DNA of 64,000 nt, from positions 273,726 through 337,725 of the forward strand of contig NZ_JAHKRN010000004.1 of assembly GCF_019396385.1 (NCBI RefSeq), in the 5' to 3' direction. The notes beneath the pieces were generated by a model that was not told the origin of the DNA, searched no databases, and worked only from the letters and a program-made list of their open reading frames with translations. Each line of letters starts with the position of its first letter. Within the stretch, counting starts at the first letter, position 1. Positions 9,034 through 17,300 of the stretch are shown piece by piece. Source of the DNA: Nonomuraea harbinensis. Its GTDB lineage: Bacteria; Actinomycetota; Actinomycetes; Streptosporangiales; Streptosporangiaceae. The translations under genes and the position numbers were made by a program.

Positions 9034-10038
9034 TCAGGTGCTGGCGCGCAGGGCCAGGTGGGGGGTGAGCAGGGTGGCGTCGGGGGCGGGCTTGCCGTCG
9101 AGCTTGTCCATCACCAGCCGGACCGCCTCCCGGCCCACCTCCTCGGCCGGGATCAGGACCGAGGTGAGCGGAGGGCTGGCACGTTCCGCCACGTCGTCGG
9201 GGCAGATGGCGACCACCGCGACGTCCTCGGGGACACGCCTGCCGAGCTGGCGCAGGGCGCTGAGCACGTGGCCGACCGCGGCCTCGTTGTGCACGACGAG
9301 CCCGGAAAGGTCCGGCTGGTCCCTGAGCAGCCTGCTCAACGTCGAGTACACCTCGTCGAACGTCTCCTCGCACGGCAGCGCCACCCCGGTCACCCGGTGC
9401 GCGGCGACGGCGGCGACGAAGCCCTCGCGGGTGCGGCGGGCGAAGCCGGTGCCGCGCTCGTAGACGACGGCGGGCGCGCCGAGCAGGGCGATCCGGGAGT
9501 GGCCGCGCTCGGCCAGGTGGGCGACGCACTGCGCGCCGGCGGCGGCGAAGTCGAGGTCGACGCAGGTCAGGCCGGCGGGTTCGGCCGGGAAGCCGATGAG
9601 CACGCTGGGCTCGGCCAGCTCGCGCAGCAGCGGCACCCGGCTGTCGTCCAGCTCGACGTCCATCAGCACGAACGCGTCGACCAGCGCGCTGGCCGCCACC
9701 CGCCTGATGCCGTCGGTGCCCTCGTCGGCGGTCAGCAGCAGCACGTCGTGGTCGAAGCGGCGGGCGGCGGTGACGACGGCGCTGGCGAAGCGCATCAGCA
9801 CCGGCACGTGCATGCCGGCGCGCAGCGGCAGCACCAGGGCGATCACGTTGGACCGCTTGCTGGCCAGCGCACGGGCGCCGGCGTGCGGGTGGTAGCCGAG
9901 CGCGTCGATGCTGTCGAGCACCCGGCGCCTCGTGCCGGCCGAGATCGTGCGCTTGCCGCTGAGCACGTACGAGACGGTGCTGACGGCCACGCCGGCGTGC
10001 CGGGCGACCTCCGTGATGGTGACCGTGCGCCCGCTCAA
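9034..10038 (-). CDS. LacI-family transcriptional repressor
   Basis: 334 aa. An N-terminal LacI helix-turn-helix (TITEVARHAGVAVSTVSYVLSG) with hinge helix is followed by a periplasmic-binding-protein-like sensor domain. TTG start overlapping the TGA of the upstream GH3 gene, with GGAG 7 nt before it, so the two are translationally coupled. It is the obvious candidate to bind the perfect palindrome upstream of the GH3 gene and so control its own operon in response to a sugar. Confidence 0.93.
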   Translation of the reverse strand: MSGRTVTITEVARHAGVAVSTVSYVLSGKRTISAGTRRRVLDSIDALGYHPHAGARALASKRSNVIALVLPLRAGMHVPVLMRFASAVVTAARRFDHDVLLLTADEGTDGIRRVAASALVDAFVLMDVELDDSRVPLLRELAEPSVLIGFPAEPAGLTCVDLDFAAAGAQCVAHLAERGHSRIALLGAPAVVYERGTGFARRTREGFVAAVAAHRVTGVALPCEETFDEVYSTLSRLLRDQPDLSGLVVHNEAAVGHVLSALRQLGRRVPEDVAVVAICPDDVAERASPPLTSVLIPAEEVGREAVRLVMDKLDGKPAPDATLLTPHLALRAST

Positions 10039-12797
10039 GTCGCCGCTCCGAAGTCGATCTGGCTCAGCGTGACGCCCTCGTTCTCGAACACCACATAAAG
10101 ATCGTGCACTCCCCGCGTGGCCGCAAGGGAGGTGACGATGGCGTGCAGGTCGTACCGTCCGGTGCGGGGCACGGGCAGGGTGGCGATCGGCTGCCCGTAG
10201 AGGGGGTCGCCGATCCGCAGCGTGATCATGCCGCCTTCGGTGCTGCCGAGCACGGCCAGGCAGGAGGCGGCGCCGTTGAGGTCCACCTGCCGGAACAGGA
10301 TCCAGGCGCCCTCGGCGTCGGCGCGGACGGCGTCGCCGTTCTCGCGGCTCGCCTCGGTGAACGTGACCGCGTCGTACTCGTCGTGGTCGACGGCGCGCAG
10401 CAGCCCGCGGCGCGGCGGGATGGTCTCGCCGTCGACCTCGAAGCGGGCGGTGACGCGCAGGTCAGTGGCGCTGCGGCCGGCCATGAGCCGGTGCGGCGCG
10501 CGCTCCACGACGAACCGGCCGCTGGTCACGTCCCAGCAGGCCAGCTCGCGCACGGGCAGGTCGAGGCGGACGACGCGGCTCTCGCCCGGCGCGAGCCGCA
10601 CCTTCTCGAAGCCGCGCAGCCGGCGCAGCGGCTGCTTGACGCGGGAGCGCTGCTGGTGGGTGTAGAACTGGACGACCTCGACGCCCTCGCGCGGCCCGGT
10701 GTTGGTCACGGTCACCGAGGCGTGCACCATGCCCCCGGGGTCCACCTCGACCGTCAGGCCGGAGTAGCCGAACTCGGTGTAGCCGAGCCCGTGCCCGAAC
10801 GGGTAGCGCGGGATGCCCCGGAAGTACATGTAGGTGGCGTCGGCGGTGATGATGTCGTAGTCGAGCAGGTCGGGCAGCTCCTGCTCGGAGCGGTACCAGG
10901 TCTGGGTGAGGCGGCCCTCCGGGTCCGCGTCGCCGAGCAGCACCTCGGCCAGCGCGTGCCCGTACTCCTGCCCGCCGTGCGACGACCAGAGCACGGCCGG
11001 CACCCCGGAGGCGCCCCAGGTGAGCGGGTAGCCGCTGCTGATCACCATGACCGTGCGCGGGTTGGCGGCGAGCACGGCCTGGACCACCGCGTCCTGGGCG
11101 GGGGCGAGCGCGAGCGTGCTGCGGTCCTCGGTCTCGCGGCCGTTCACCAGCGGGTGGTCGCCCACGACCACGACGGCCACGTCGGCGGTGGCGGCCAGCT
11201 CGGCGGCCTGCCGCGCGCCGCTCCTGACCACCTCGGGCACCAGCCAGAGCGCCTGGTCGGCGTCGTCGACCAGGCGGAGCGTCCCGTCGGCCGCGGCGCC
11301 GACGTAACAGCCGGTGGAGATGTGCCGCAGCGCCACGGCCCCGCGCGGCCGCTCCTCCATCCGGAACGTCTGGCGCACCTCCCAGCCGTTCGGCCCCGGC
11401 TGGTCGTTGACCAGCACGCCGTCGTCCACGGACACGAACCGGCCGGTGGCCACCGCGCGCAGCGCGTAGGCGCCGCCGCCCCAGTCGAACACGTCGAACG
11501 TGCCGGGCTCGGACCCGAGGCTGAGCGGCCCGCCCGCCGGGTCGGCCGTCACGCAGCCCGCCTCGGCGGTCATCGTCACCCGGTCGACGCCCTCGCAGAA
11601 GACGGTCGCGCACCGCTCGGCCAGCCCGGCGCGTGCGGTGACGGCGTACGGAAGCGTCCCGCTGTACCAGTCCTCCATGAGCGTGTCGCCGAGCTGGCCG
11701 ATGACCGCGACGGTGGCGACGTCGCGCAGCGGCAGCAGCCCGTCGTTCTCCAGCAGCACGAACGAGCGCCGCGCCGCCTCGCGGGCCAGGTCCTGGTGGC
11801 GCGGGCAGTTGACGACTTCCTCGGTGACGTCGTCGTACGGGGTCGCGGGGTCGAACTCGCCGAGCCGGAAGCGGATCGACAGCAGGTGACGCACGGCGGC
11901 GTCGATGTCGTCCTCGGCCAGCAGGCCGCGATCCAGGGCCTCCCTGACGTGCCCGAGCGTGGCCTCGGCCCGGTCGTCGTCCTGGGTGAAGCTGTCCAGC
12001 CCCGCTCTGATCGCGTGCGCGTACGCCTCGGCGGCGCTGTCGTGGTAGCCCTGCAGCGTGACCAGGTTGCCGGGCGCGTAGGCGTCGCTGACCACGAGGA
12101 GGTCGTCCGGAGCCCAGGCGCGCAGCGCCTCGCCGATGAGTGGGCTGAGGTGCGCGGGCCGGCCGTTGACCAGGTTGTAGGAGGGCATGACGGCCACCGC
12201 GGCGCCCTGCTCGATGGCGGGCCTGAAGGCGGGCAGTTCGTACTCGTGCAGCACCCGGGGCGGCACGTTGCTGGAGGTGACGCAGCGGTCGGTCTCGTTG
12301 TTGTAGGCGAGGAAGTGCTTGAGCGTGGGCGCGGTCTTCAGCACGTTGAGATCGCTCCCACGAAGGCCCCACGCGTACGCCGCGGCCAGGAGCCCGGTGA
12401 GCCACGGGTCCTCGGAGTAACCCTCCTCGTTGCGTCCCCAGCGCGGGTCCCGCAGCGGGTTGACGACGGGGGCCCACACGTTGCGCCCGGCGCCCGTCGG
12501 GTCCTTGTGGTGGAAGGCCAGCACCTCGTCGGAGGTGGCCTCGCCGACGCGGCGCAGCAGCTCCGGGTCCCAGGTGGAGGCCAGCCCGACGGCCTGCGGG
12601 AACACCGTGGCGGGGCCGAGCCAGGCCAGGCCGTGCAGGGCCTCGGTGCCGGTGCGGAACGCCGCCACGCCCAGCCGGTCGATCGGCGCCTGGTACTGGT
12701 GGAGCAGGCCGATCTTCTCCTCGATCGTGAGCCTGCGCGACAGGTCGGCGATCCGGTCGGGAAGGGGGATCTCGGGGTCGCGGAAGGGTTCGTGCAT
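10035..12797 (-). CDS. Glycoside hydrolase family 3 beta-glycosidase, intracellular
   Basis: About 920 aa with no signal peptide. The N-terminal GH3 barrel has KHF (about 160) and the nucleophile Asp in VVSDAYAP (about 238). The second alpha/beta domain holds a beta-trefoil-like insert (about 430-540), then come a fibronectin-III-like domain and a C-terminal CBM6-like beta-sandwich. The start at 12797 has AGAGG 6 nt upstream; the ATG two codons earlier has none. Family members remove beta-glucose or beta-xylose from oligosaccharide ends. It overlaps the LacI gene by 4 nt and has a LacI-type operator upstream. Within this locus it probably trims imported xyloglucan oligosaccharides. Confidence 0.9.
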   Translation of the reverse strand: MHEPFRDPEIPLPDRIADLSRRLTIEEKIGLLHQYQAPIDRLGVAAFRTGTEALHGLAWLGPATVFPQAVGLASTWDPELLRRVGEATSDEVLAFHHKDPTGAGRNVWAPVVNPLRDPRWGRNEEGYSEDPWLTGLLAAAYAWGLRGSDLNVLKTAPTLKHFLAYNNETDRCVTSSNVPPRVLHEYELPAFRPAIEQGAAVAVMPSYNLVNGRPAHLSPLIGEALRAWAPDDLLVVSDAYAPGNLVTLQGYHDSAAEAYAHAIRAGLDSFTQDDDRAEATLGHVREALDRGLLAEDDIDAAVRHLLSIRFRLGEFDPATPYDDVTEEVVNCPRHQDLAREAARRSFVLLENDGLLPLRDVATVAVIGQLGDTLMEDWYSGTLPYAVTARAGLAERCATVFCEGVDRVTMTAEAGCVTADPAGGPLSLGSEPGTFDVFDWGGGAYALRAVATGRFVSVDDGVLVNDQPGPNGWEVRQTFRMEERPRGAVALRHISTGCYVGAAADGTLRLVDDADQALWLVPEVVRSGARQAAELAATADVAVVVVGDHPLVNGRETEDRSTLALAPAQDAVVQAVLAANPRTVMVISSGYPLTWGASGVPAVLWSSHGGQEYGHALAEVLLGDADPEGRLTQTWYRSEQELPDLLDYDIITADATYMYFRGIPRYPFGHGLGYTEFGYSGLTVEVDPGGMVHASVTVTNTGPREGVEVVQFYTHQQRSRVKQPLRRLRGFEKVRLAPGESRVVRLDLPVRELACWDVTSGRFVVERAPHRLMAGRSATDLRVTARFEVDGETIPPRRGLLRAVDHDEYDAVTFTEASRENGDAVRADAEGAWILFRQVDLNGAASCLAVLGSTEGGMITLRIGDPLYGQPIATLPVPRTGRYDLHAIVTSLAATRGVHDLYVVFENEGVTLSQIDFGAAT

Positions 12798-12817
12798 GGC
12801 CATCCTCTGGGGGAGTG

Positions 12818-12831
12818 TCGAAGCGCTTCGA
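12818..12831. promoter_or_regulatory. LacI-type operator upstream of GH3/LacI operon
   Basis: Perfect 14-bp palindrome TCGAAGCGCTTCGA centred on CG, the standard shape of a LacI-family site, 21 nt upstream of the GH3 start. The LacI gene is the second gene of the same operon, consistent with autoregulation. Confidence 0.82.
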
Positions 12832-12902
12832 TGACCGGCCGGTGGAGTTACGTCGGTGTTTCTGGGGGTTTCATGAAGGGTGCACGCGTCTGTGAAGCTA
12901 GG

Positions 12903-14135
12903 TCAAGTGGTTCGTGAGATTCCGCCGGGCAATCTTCCCGAATCGAGCGAGTCGAGCACCCGCGCCGCCCCGCCCAGCGCCGCCGCGTCGTGACCGAGCG
13001 TGGAGGCCACCACCTCGCAGCCTCCGGCCTGCGGCGCGATGGAGCCGTCGCGCACCGCGGCGCGCACCGGCGGCAGCAGCCACGGGGCCAGCGCCACGTA
13101 GTAGCCGCCCAGGATGACCACCTGGGGGTTGAGCAGGTTGGCGATGATCGACACGCCCCTGCCCAGGCCGGCGCCCACGGCGGCGAGCGTCGCCAGCGTG
13201 GCCTCGTCGCCGGCCCGCGCGGACCTGACGACCTCCTCCAGCTCGATCTCGATCTCGGCCGGTGACGGGTCGGCCCGGCGGAGCACGGCGCCGATGCCGG
13301 CCATCGCCTCCAGGCACCCGCGCCGCCCGCAGCGGCAGGCGGGGCCCTCGGGGTCGAGCTGGACATGGCCGAGCTCACCGCTGTAGCCGAGGCCGCCGCG
13401 GCGCAGCCGCCCGTCGAGGATGACGCCCGCCCCGACGCCCATCTGCCCGGTCAGGTAGACCAGGTCGTCGGCCCCCGCGTTGCCGCCGAAGCGCTGCTCG
13501 GCCAGCGCCGCCAGGTTGGCGTCGTTGTCGACCTGGATCGAGAAGCCGGGGTCGCGCAGCGCCTTGGCCAGGTCGCCGCCGATGTCGGCGTCGCGCCAGC
13601 CGAGGTTGGGCGCGATGCGCACCGCGCCCTGCACGTCGACCAGGCCGGGCACGGCCACGGCCAGGCCGAGGACCTGCCGCTCCTCCTTGGCCATGCGGTT
13701 GACCACCCGCCGGACGATGGCCGCGACGTTGGCCACGCCCTGGTTGACCGACTCCCCCGCGCTGAAGGAGCGCCGCCAGGCCAGCAGCCGCTGCCCCGCC
13801 AGGTCGGTGGCGACCGCGGCGACGTAGTCGACGTTGATCTCGACGCCGATCGCGGCGTACGGGGAGCCGTCGAGGACGAGCATGGTGGCGGGCCTGCCGA
13901 CGCGGTTCTCGGTGAGCCCGGTCTCGCGCACCAGGCGGCGGTCGATCAGGTCGGCGACCAGGCTGGAGACGGTCGCCTTGTTGAGCCCCGTGTTGGCGGC
14001 GATGTCAGCGCGGGAGCACGGCGCGTGCTCGCGTACGAACCGGAGCACGACCGCGAGATTGGTGGCCCGGACGTCCGCGAAGTCGGCCGGCTGCGGGCCG
14101 GTCGTGGATGTGATCAATATCAGCCCCGTTCCCAC
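12903..14135 (-). CDS. ROK-family transcriptional regulator (NagC/XylR type)
   Basis: About 410 aa. The N-terminal winged helix (SRADIAANTGLNKATVSSLVADLI) is followed by a ROK sugar-binding fold with the zinc motif CRCGRRGCLE. The phosphate-loop region is degenerate, as in ROK repressors that bind but do not phosphorylate sugar. The start is uncertain: GTG at 14135 is used here, TTG at 14117 is possible, and the frame stays open to a GTG at 14216, which lies inside an inverted repeat and has no ribosome site. It is divergent from an oligosaccharide importer. The TTTGG-N8-CCAA dyad between them recurs at two other promoters of the locus, making this protein the best candidate for a locus-wide xylose or xyloglucan-responsive repressor. 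Confidence 0.88.
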   Translation of the reverse strand: MGTGLILITSTTGPQPADFADVRATNLAVVLRFVREHAPCSRADIAANTGLNKATVSSLVADLIDRRLVRETGLTENRVGRPATMLVLDGSPYAAIGVEINVDYVAAVATDLAGQRLLAWRRSFSAGESVNQGVANVAAIVRRVVNRMAKEERQVLGLAVAVPGLVDVQGAVRIAPNLGWRDADIGGDLAKALRDPGFSIQVDNDANLAALAEQRFGGNAGADDLVYLTGQMGVGAGVILDGRLRRGGLGYSGELGHVQLDPEGPACRCGRRGCLEAMAGIGAVLRRADPSPAEIEIELEEVVRSARAGDEATLATLAAVGAGLGRGVSIIANLLNPQVVILGGYYVALAPWLLPPVRAAVRDGSIAPQAGGCEVVASTLGHDAAALGGAARVLDSLDSGRLPGGISRTT

Positions 14136-14181
14136 CGAGAAGTGACCCCAGCATGCCGCATCGCGGGCTCCCTTCACCAAC

Positions 14182-14218
14182 CTGTGACCGTGCCGCTCCC
14201 TTGTGGTAGCGGTCACAG
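14182..14218. promoter_or_regulatory. Widely spaced inverted repeat in ROK/importer intergenic region
   Basis: CTGTGACCG at 14182-14190 and its perfect complement CGGTCACAG at 14210-14218, 19 nt apart. The half-site centres are 28 nt apart, close to 2.7 helical turns. It may be a second regulator site or a looping pair within the divergent promoter region. Confidence 0.5.
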
Positions 14219-14230
14219 TCTACTAATTTG

Positions 14231-14265
14231 TTTGGGCGTAATACCAACTAATTAATCCTAGTTGG
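14231..14265. promoter_or_regulatory. Operator A of the TTTGG-N8-CCAA regulon
   Basis: TTTGG-GCGTAATA-CCAA at 14231-14247, in an AT-rich stretch between the divergent ROK and importer genes. A second dyad, CCAACTA-N8-TAGTTGG (14244-14265), overlaps its right half. Possible importer promoter elements are TTGTTT at 14228-14233 and ATTAAT at 14251-14256, 17 nt apart, which would place the operator between -35 and -10. The same motif occurs at 22083 and 30371. Confidence 0.7.
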
Positions 14266-14294
14266 CCATTCCCACTCGGAGAAGGGTGCGAGCG

Positions 14295-15935
14295 ATGAAT
14301 CCGACGACTCGCCGAGGGTTCCTCGGCCTGGTCGGCGCGGGCGTCCTGGCGGCGGCGACCGGCTGCGCCGAGAAGCGGGGGCCCGCCCAGGGCACCGCGG
14401 TCGCCGCCGACAAGCTGGCGGGCCTGGTGCCGACCCGTATGCCGTACGAGATCCCCGGCCTGCGGCCCGACCTGCCCGGCAACGAGTTCGTCGCCCCCGG
14501 CTTCCTCACCCGGCCCGCCCAGATGGTGCAGGCGGTCACCACCAAGCCGATCACCAGCGGCAAGGAGGTGACCGCGATGACCCCGCTGTGGGGCACGGTG
14601 CCTCCCGGCCTCGGCGACAACTCCTACTACGCGGCCGTCAACGAGCGACTCGGCGGCACCGTCCGGTTCAACATCTCCGACGGCAACACCTACGTGCAGA
14701 AGGTCTCCACCCTCCTGGCCAGCGGCGACGTCCCCGAGCTGATGCAGATCCCCGGCTGGGAGCTGATCAAGATCGCCCGATTCACCGAGGCGGCCAACAA
14801 GCTCTTCGCCGACCTGTCGCCCTATCTCGCCGGCGACAAGGCCAAGGAGTTCCCGCTGCTGGCCAACTACGACACGGCCGCCTGGCAGTTCGGCGTGTTC
14901 GGCGGCGTGCTGCAGGGCATCCCCTGGCAGAACGAGCCCTTCCCGTTCGCCCTCTTCGTCCGCCAGGACATCCTCGACGAGCTGGGCCTGCCGCACCCCA
15001 AGAGCACCGACGACCTGCTCACCCTGGGCAAGGAGCTGACCGACGCGAAGAAGAAGCGCTGGGCCTTCGGCGGCGTCGACCAGGAGCTCCAGCGCGCCTT
15101 CGGCGCTCCCCGCGAGTGGCGCAAGACGGCCCAGGGCACGCTGGTCCACAAGTACGAGACCGACGAGTTCGCGGCGGCGGTGGAGTTCCTGACCAAGCTC
15201 TTCGAGAACGGCTGGGTGCACCCCGACATCGTGGCCAACGCGTTCGCCGACCAGAAGGCGCCGTTCGGCAGCGGCCAGCTCATGATGCTGAAGGACGGGC
15301 TCGGCTCCTGGCACGAGAACCTCGGCCGCTTCCTGCCGGACAACCCGAAGTTCGACCAGCAGCCCGTGGCGCCGTTCGCGGCCACCGCCGGACAGGCCCC
15401 CATCGTCTGGCGCAACGAGCCCGCCAGCATGTTCTGCTTCGTCAAGAAGGGCCTGGGCGACGCCCGCACCCGCGAGCTGCTGGCCATCGCCGACTGGTGC
15501 TCGGCCCCGTTCGGGACCCAGGAGTACGAGCTGGTCAACAACGGCGTCGAGGGCGAGCACTACAAGGTCGAGGGCGGCAAGGTGGCGCAGACCGCCCTGG
15601 GCCGCAAGGAGGTCGCGCCCACGTACATGTTCCTGTCGGGACGGCCGCCGGCGAACTCCATGAGCCAGTACGACGGCCTCGTCCAGTCGCTGTGGGACTG
15701 GCAGACCGGCGCGGCCAAGTATCTGGAGAACGACCCGTTCGTGGGGATCCGGGTGGAGGTGCCGTCGAAGATGGCGGGCCTGGTCCAGCCGACGGAGGAC
15801 AAGCTCAACGAGATCTACCGCGGCAAGCGGCCGGTCTCCGAGTGGAAGACGATCGTGAAGGAATGGCAGGAGCAGGGCGGCAACGAGGCACGCGAGTTCT
15901 ACAGCAAGGTCGCCAAGGAGAACGGCCGCCTTTGA
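14295..15935 (+). CDS. Tat-exported oligosaccharide-binding lipoprotein (LplA-type)
   Basis: 546 aa, long for a solute-binding protein but normal for the LplA/YtcQ group of CUT1 importers. The N-terminus has twin arginines (RRGFLG, residues 6-11), a hydrophobic stretch and a lipobox ending in Cys24, so it is a Tat-exported lipoprotein. The ATG at 14295 has AAGGG 8 nt upstream. It is the first gene of an importer operon whose permease genes follow after an inserted IS element. By context it probably binds xyloglucan-derived oligosaccharides; the ligand itself cannot be read from the sequence. Confidence 0.9.
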   Translation: MNPTTRRGFLGLVGAGVLAAATGCAEKRGPAQGTAVAADKLAGLVPTRMPYEIPGLRPDLPGNEFVAPGFLTRPAQMVQAVTTKPITSGKEVTAMTPLWGTVPPGLGDNSYYAAVNERLGGTVRFNISDGNTYVQKVSTLLASGDVPELMQIPGWELIKIARFTEAANKLFADLSPYLAGDKAKEFPLLANYDTAAWQFGVFGGVLQGIPWQNEPFPFALFVRQDILDELGLPHPKSTDDLLTLGKELTDAKKKRWAFGGVDQELQRAFGAPREWRKTAQGTLVHKYETDEFAAAVEFLTKLFENGWVHPDIVANAFADQKAPFGSGQLMMLKDGLGSWHENLGRFLPDNPKFDQQPVAPFAATAGQAPIVWRNEPASMFCFVKKGLGDARTRELLAIADWCSAPFGTQEYELVNNGVEGEHYKVEGGKVAQTALGRKEVAPTYMFLSGRPPANSMSQYDGLVQSLWDWQTGAAKYLENDPFVGIRVEVPSKMAGLVQPTEDKLNEIYRGKRPVSEWKTIVKEWQEQGGNEAREFYSKVAKENGRL

Positions 15936-15936
15936 C

Positions 15937-16110
15937 ATCCTCCCCGTGCTGACCACAGGGATTCCAACCGCCAATCACCCCACGAGGAGGAGGTCGCGTT
16001 GAGGTTCGCGGTGCACCGGCCCGGCAACCCGTGGCCCTTCCCGCGCGGACACGGCATGCCCTGCCGCGTGTGCGATGTTCCTGGCCGCGTTCACATCGGC
16101 GTTGCAGGCG
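15937..16110 (-). ncRNA. Predicted omega RNA (reRNA) of the TnpB element
   Basis: In this family the guide RNA scaffold overlaps the 3' part of tnpB and runs to the element's right end, finishing in a hairpin and GGGGAGGATG. Both are present here. The guide would then begin TCAAAGGCGGCCG, which is the 3' end of the binding-protein gene read on the minus strand. The 5' limit is a guess; the prediction rests on family knowledge and the end hairpin. Confidence 0.5.
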
Positions 16111-17168
16111 TATCCACACGACCGGCACCGGTAACGCGCTTGGCTCTCACGCGCTTCCCGGTCCACGATCCCGCACGCCGAGCACCGCTGACTCGTGTAC
16201 GCGGGGCTGACCCTCACCACCCGCCCGGGCGCCTTGTCCTCCAAGCGTCGGACCAGACCGCCCCATCCGGCGGCCAAGATCGACCGACTCAACCCAGCCT
16301 TGGCCCGGACATTGCGGCCCGGCGCCTCGACGGTGCCACGCGCCGACCGGGTCATGTCGCGGATCTTCAGGTCTTCGACGGCGATCACGTCGAAACGCCG
16401 GGCGAGGTCCGTGCTGACCTTCTCCACCCAGTCCTTGCGCCGGTCGCTCTCGCGCGCCTTCACCCGGGCGATGGCGGCCTTGACCTCGGCGCGCCGGTTC
16501 GATCCGCGCGTGGCCCTGGCGAGCTTGCGCAACAGCCGCCGCAGTCGCGCCTTCTCCGTGTCGCGCAGGCCGGGAGGGTGCAGCATCTCGCCGGTGGACA
16601 GGGCCGCCGAGACCGCGACGCCACGGTCGACACCGACCACCTCGCCCAGGCCCGGCGCGGGGATCGGATCCGGGATCGCGGCGAACGCGACATGCCACCG
16701 CCCGGCTCGGTCGAGGGTGACCCTGTAGGACTTCACCCCGTCGGGGACGGCGCGGGACCAGCGGAAGCGGATCCAGCCCACCTTCGGCACCTTCACCTCG
16801 CCCACGTGCCGGGACAGGCGGCGCACGTCACCCGCTTTGACGGCGACGATCCGGAACCCCTCACCCCGCCCGCGCTTGCGCCATGTCGGACGCCTGTGGG
16901 TGCCACCGAAGAAGGTCGCCATGGCCTGCGCGAAGTCCTTCAGAGCCTGCTGCTGAACGATGATCGATCCGGTGCGCAGCCACGCGGAGTCTTTCCGCGC
17001 CTCGGTCAACTGACGGCACTGCTCGGCGAACCCCGGCGCGGACTTGCGTCCCGGCTGCCGGCAAGCGTGCTGCTCGACCGCGAGATTCCACACATACCGG
17101 GCGTGCCCGCAGTGCTCCAGCAGCGCCTGCTCCTGGGCAGGCGAAGGCTTGAGCCTATAGCGGGACAC
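15975..17168 (-). CDS. tnpB: TnpB RNA-guided endonuclease (IS605 OrfB family)
   Basis: 397 aa, normal for TnpB. The RuvC-like triad is intact: Asp181 (GVDRG), Glu265 (AVEDL) and Asp358 (NADVNAARN). A zinc finger of two CxxC pairs (329/332 and 348/351) lies between the last two. An N-terminal helical segment of the OrfB type (RLKPSPAQEQ) is present. The start is a GTG with GGTAGG 9 nt upstream. TnpB cuts DNA guided by a right-end RNA and helps the element persist. No TnpA accompanies it, so movement would need a transposase in trans. The gene is antisense to the host operon. Confidence 0.92.
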   Translation of the reverse strand: MSRYRLKPSPAQEQALLEHCGHARYVWNLAVEQHACRQPGRKSAPGFAEQCRQLTEARKDSAWLRTGSIIVQQQALKDFAQAMATFFGGTHRRPTWRKRGRGEGFRIVAVKAGDVRRLSRHVGEVKVPKVGWIRFRWSRAVPDGVKSYRVTLDRAGRWHVAFAAIPDPIPAPGLGEVVGVDRGVAVSAALSTGEMLHPPGLRDTEKARLRRLLRKLARATRGSNRRAEVKAAIARVKARESDRRKDWVEKVSTDLARRFDVIAVEDLKIRDMTRSARGTVEAPGRNVRAKAGLSRSILAAGWGGLVRRLEDKAPGRVVRVSPAYTSQRCSACGIVDREARESQARYRCRSCGYACNADVNAARNIAHAAGHAVSAREGPRVAGPVHREPQRDLLLVG

Positions 17169-17300
17169 GCCGATCAACCTACCGACCGCTACCGACAAAA
17201 CCGGAGACAGAAGTGTCCGACCGTTCCGGCTTTGCTCCCCGCTCTGAACGACGGGGCATCCAGCCTGTTGATAACCAGTGACTCCCGGTAGGAGCCCGCT

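Larger units (their letters stand above)
15936..17275 (-). mobile_element. IS200/IS605-family element, TnpB-only
   Basis: About 1.34 kb, reading leftward, inserted between the binding-protein gene and the permease genes. The right end, just after the binding-protein stop, is CATCCTCCCC followed by an imperfect hairpin (15942-15948 with 15954-15960), a form typical of TnpB-element right ends. The left end carries a small hairpin CCCCG/CGGGG (17237-17241 with 17252-17256). No tnpA, no terminal inverted repeats and no target duplication are seen, as expected for this family. Exact ends are estimates within about 20 nt. Confidence 0.8.

Noticed and set aside
14182..14218. CRP-type site because of TGTGA and TCACA
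   Set aside because: The two halves are far too distant for a CRP dimer (19 nt between 9-bp arms); kept only as an unexplained dyad.
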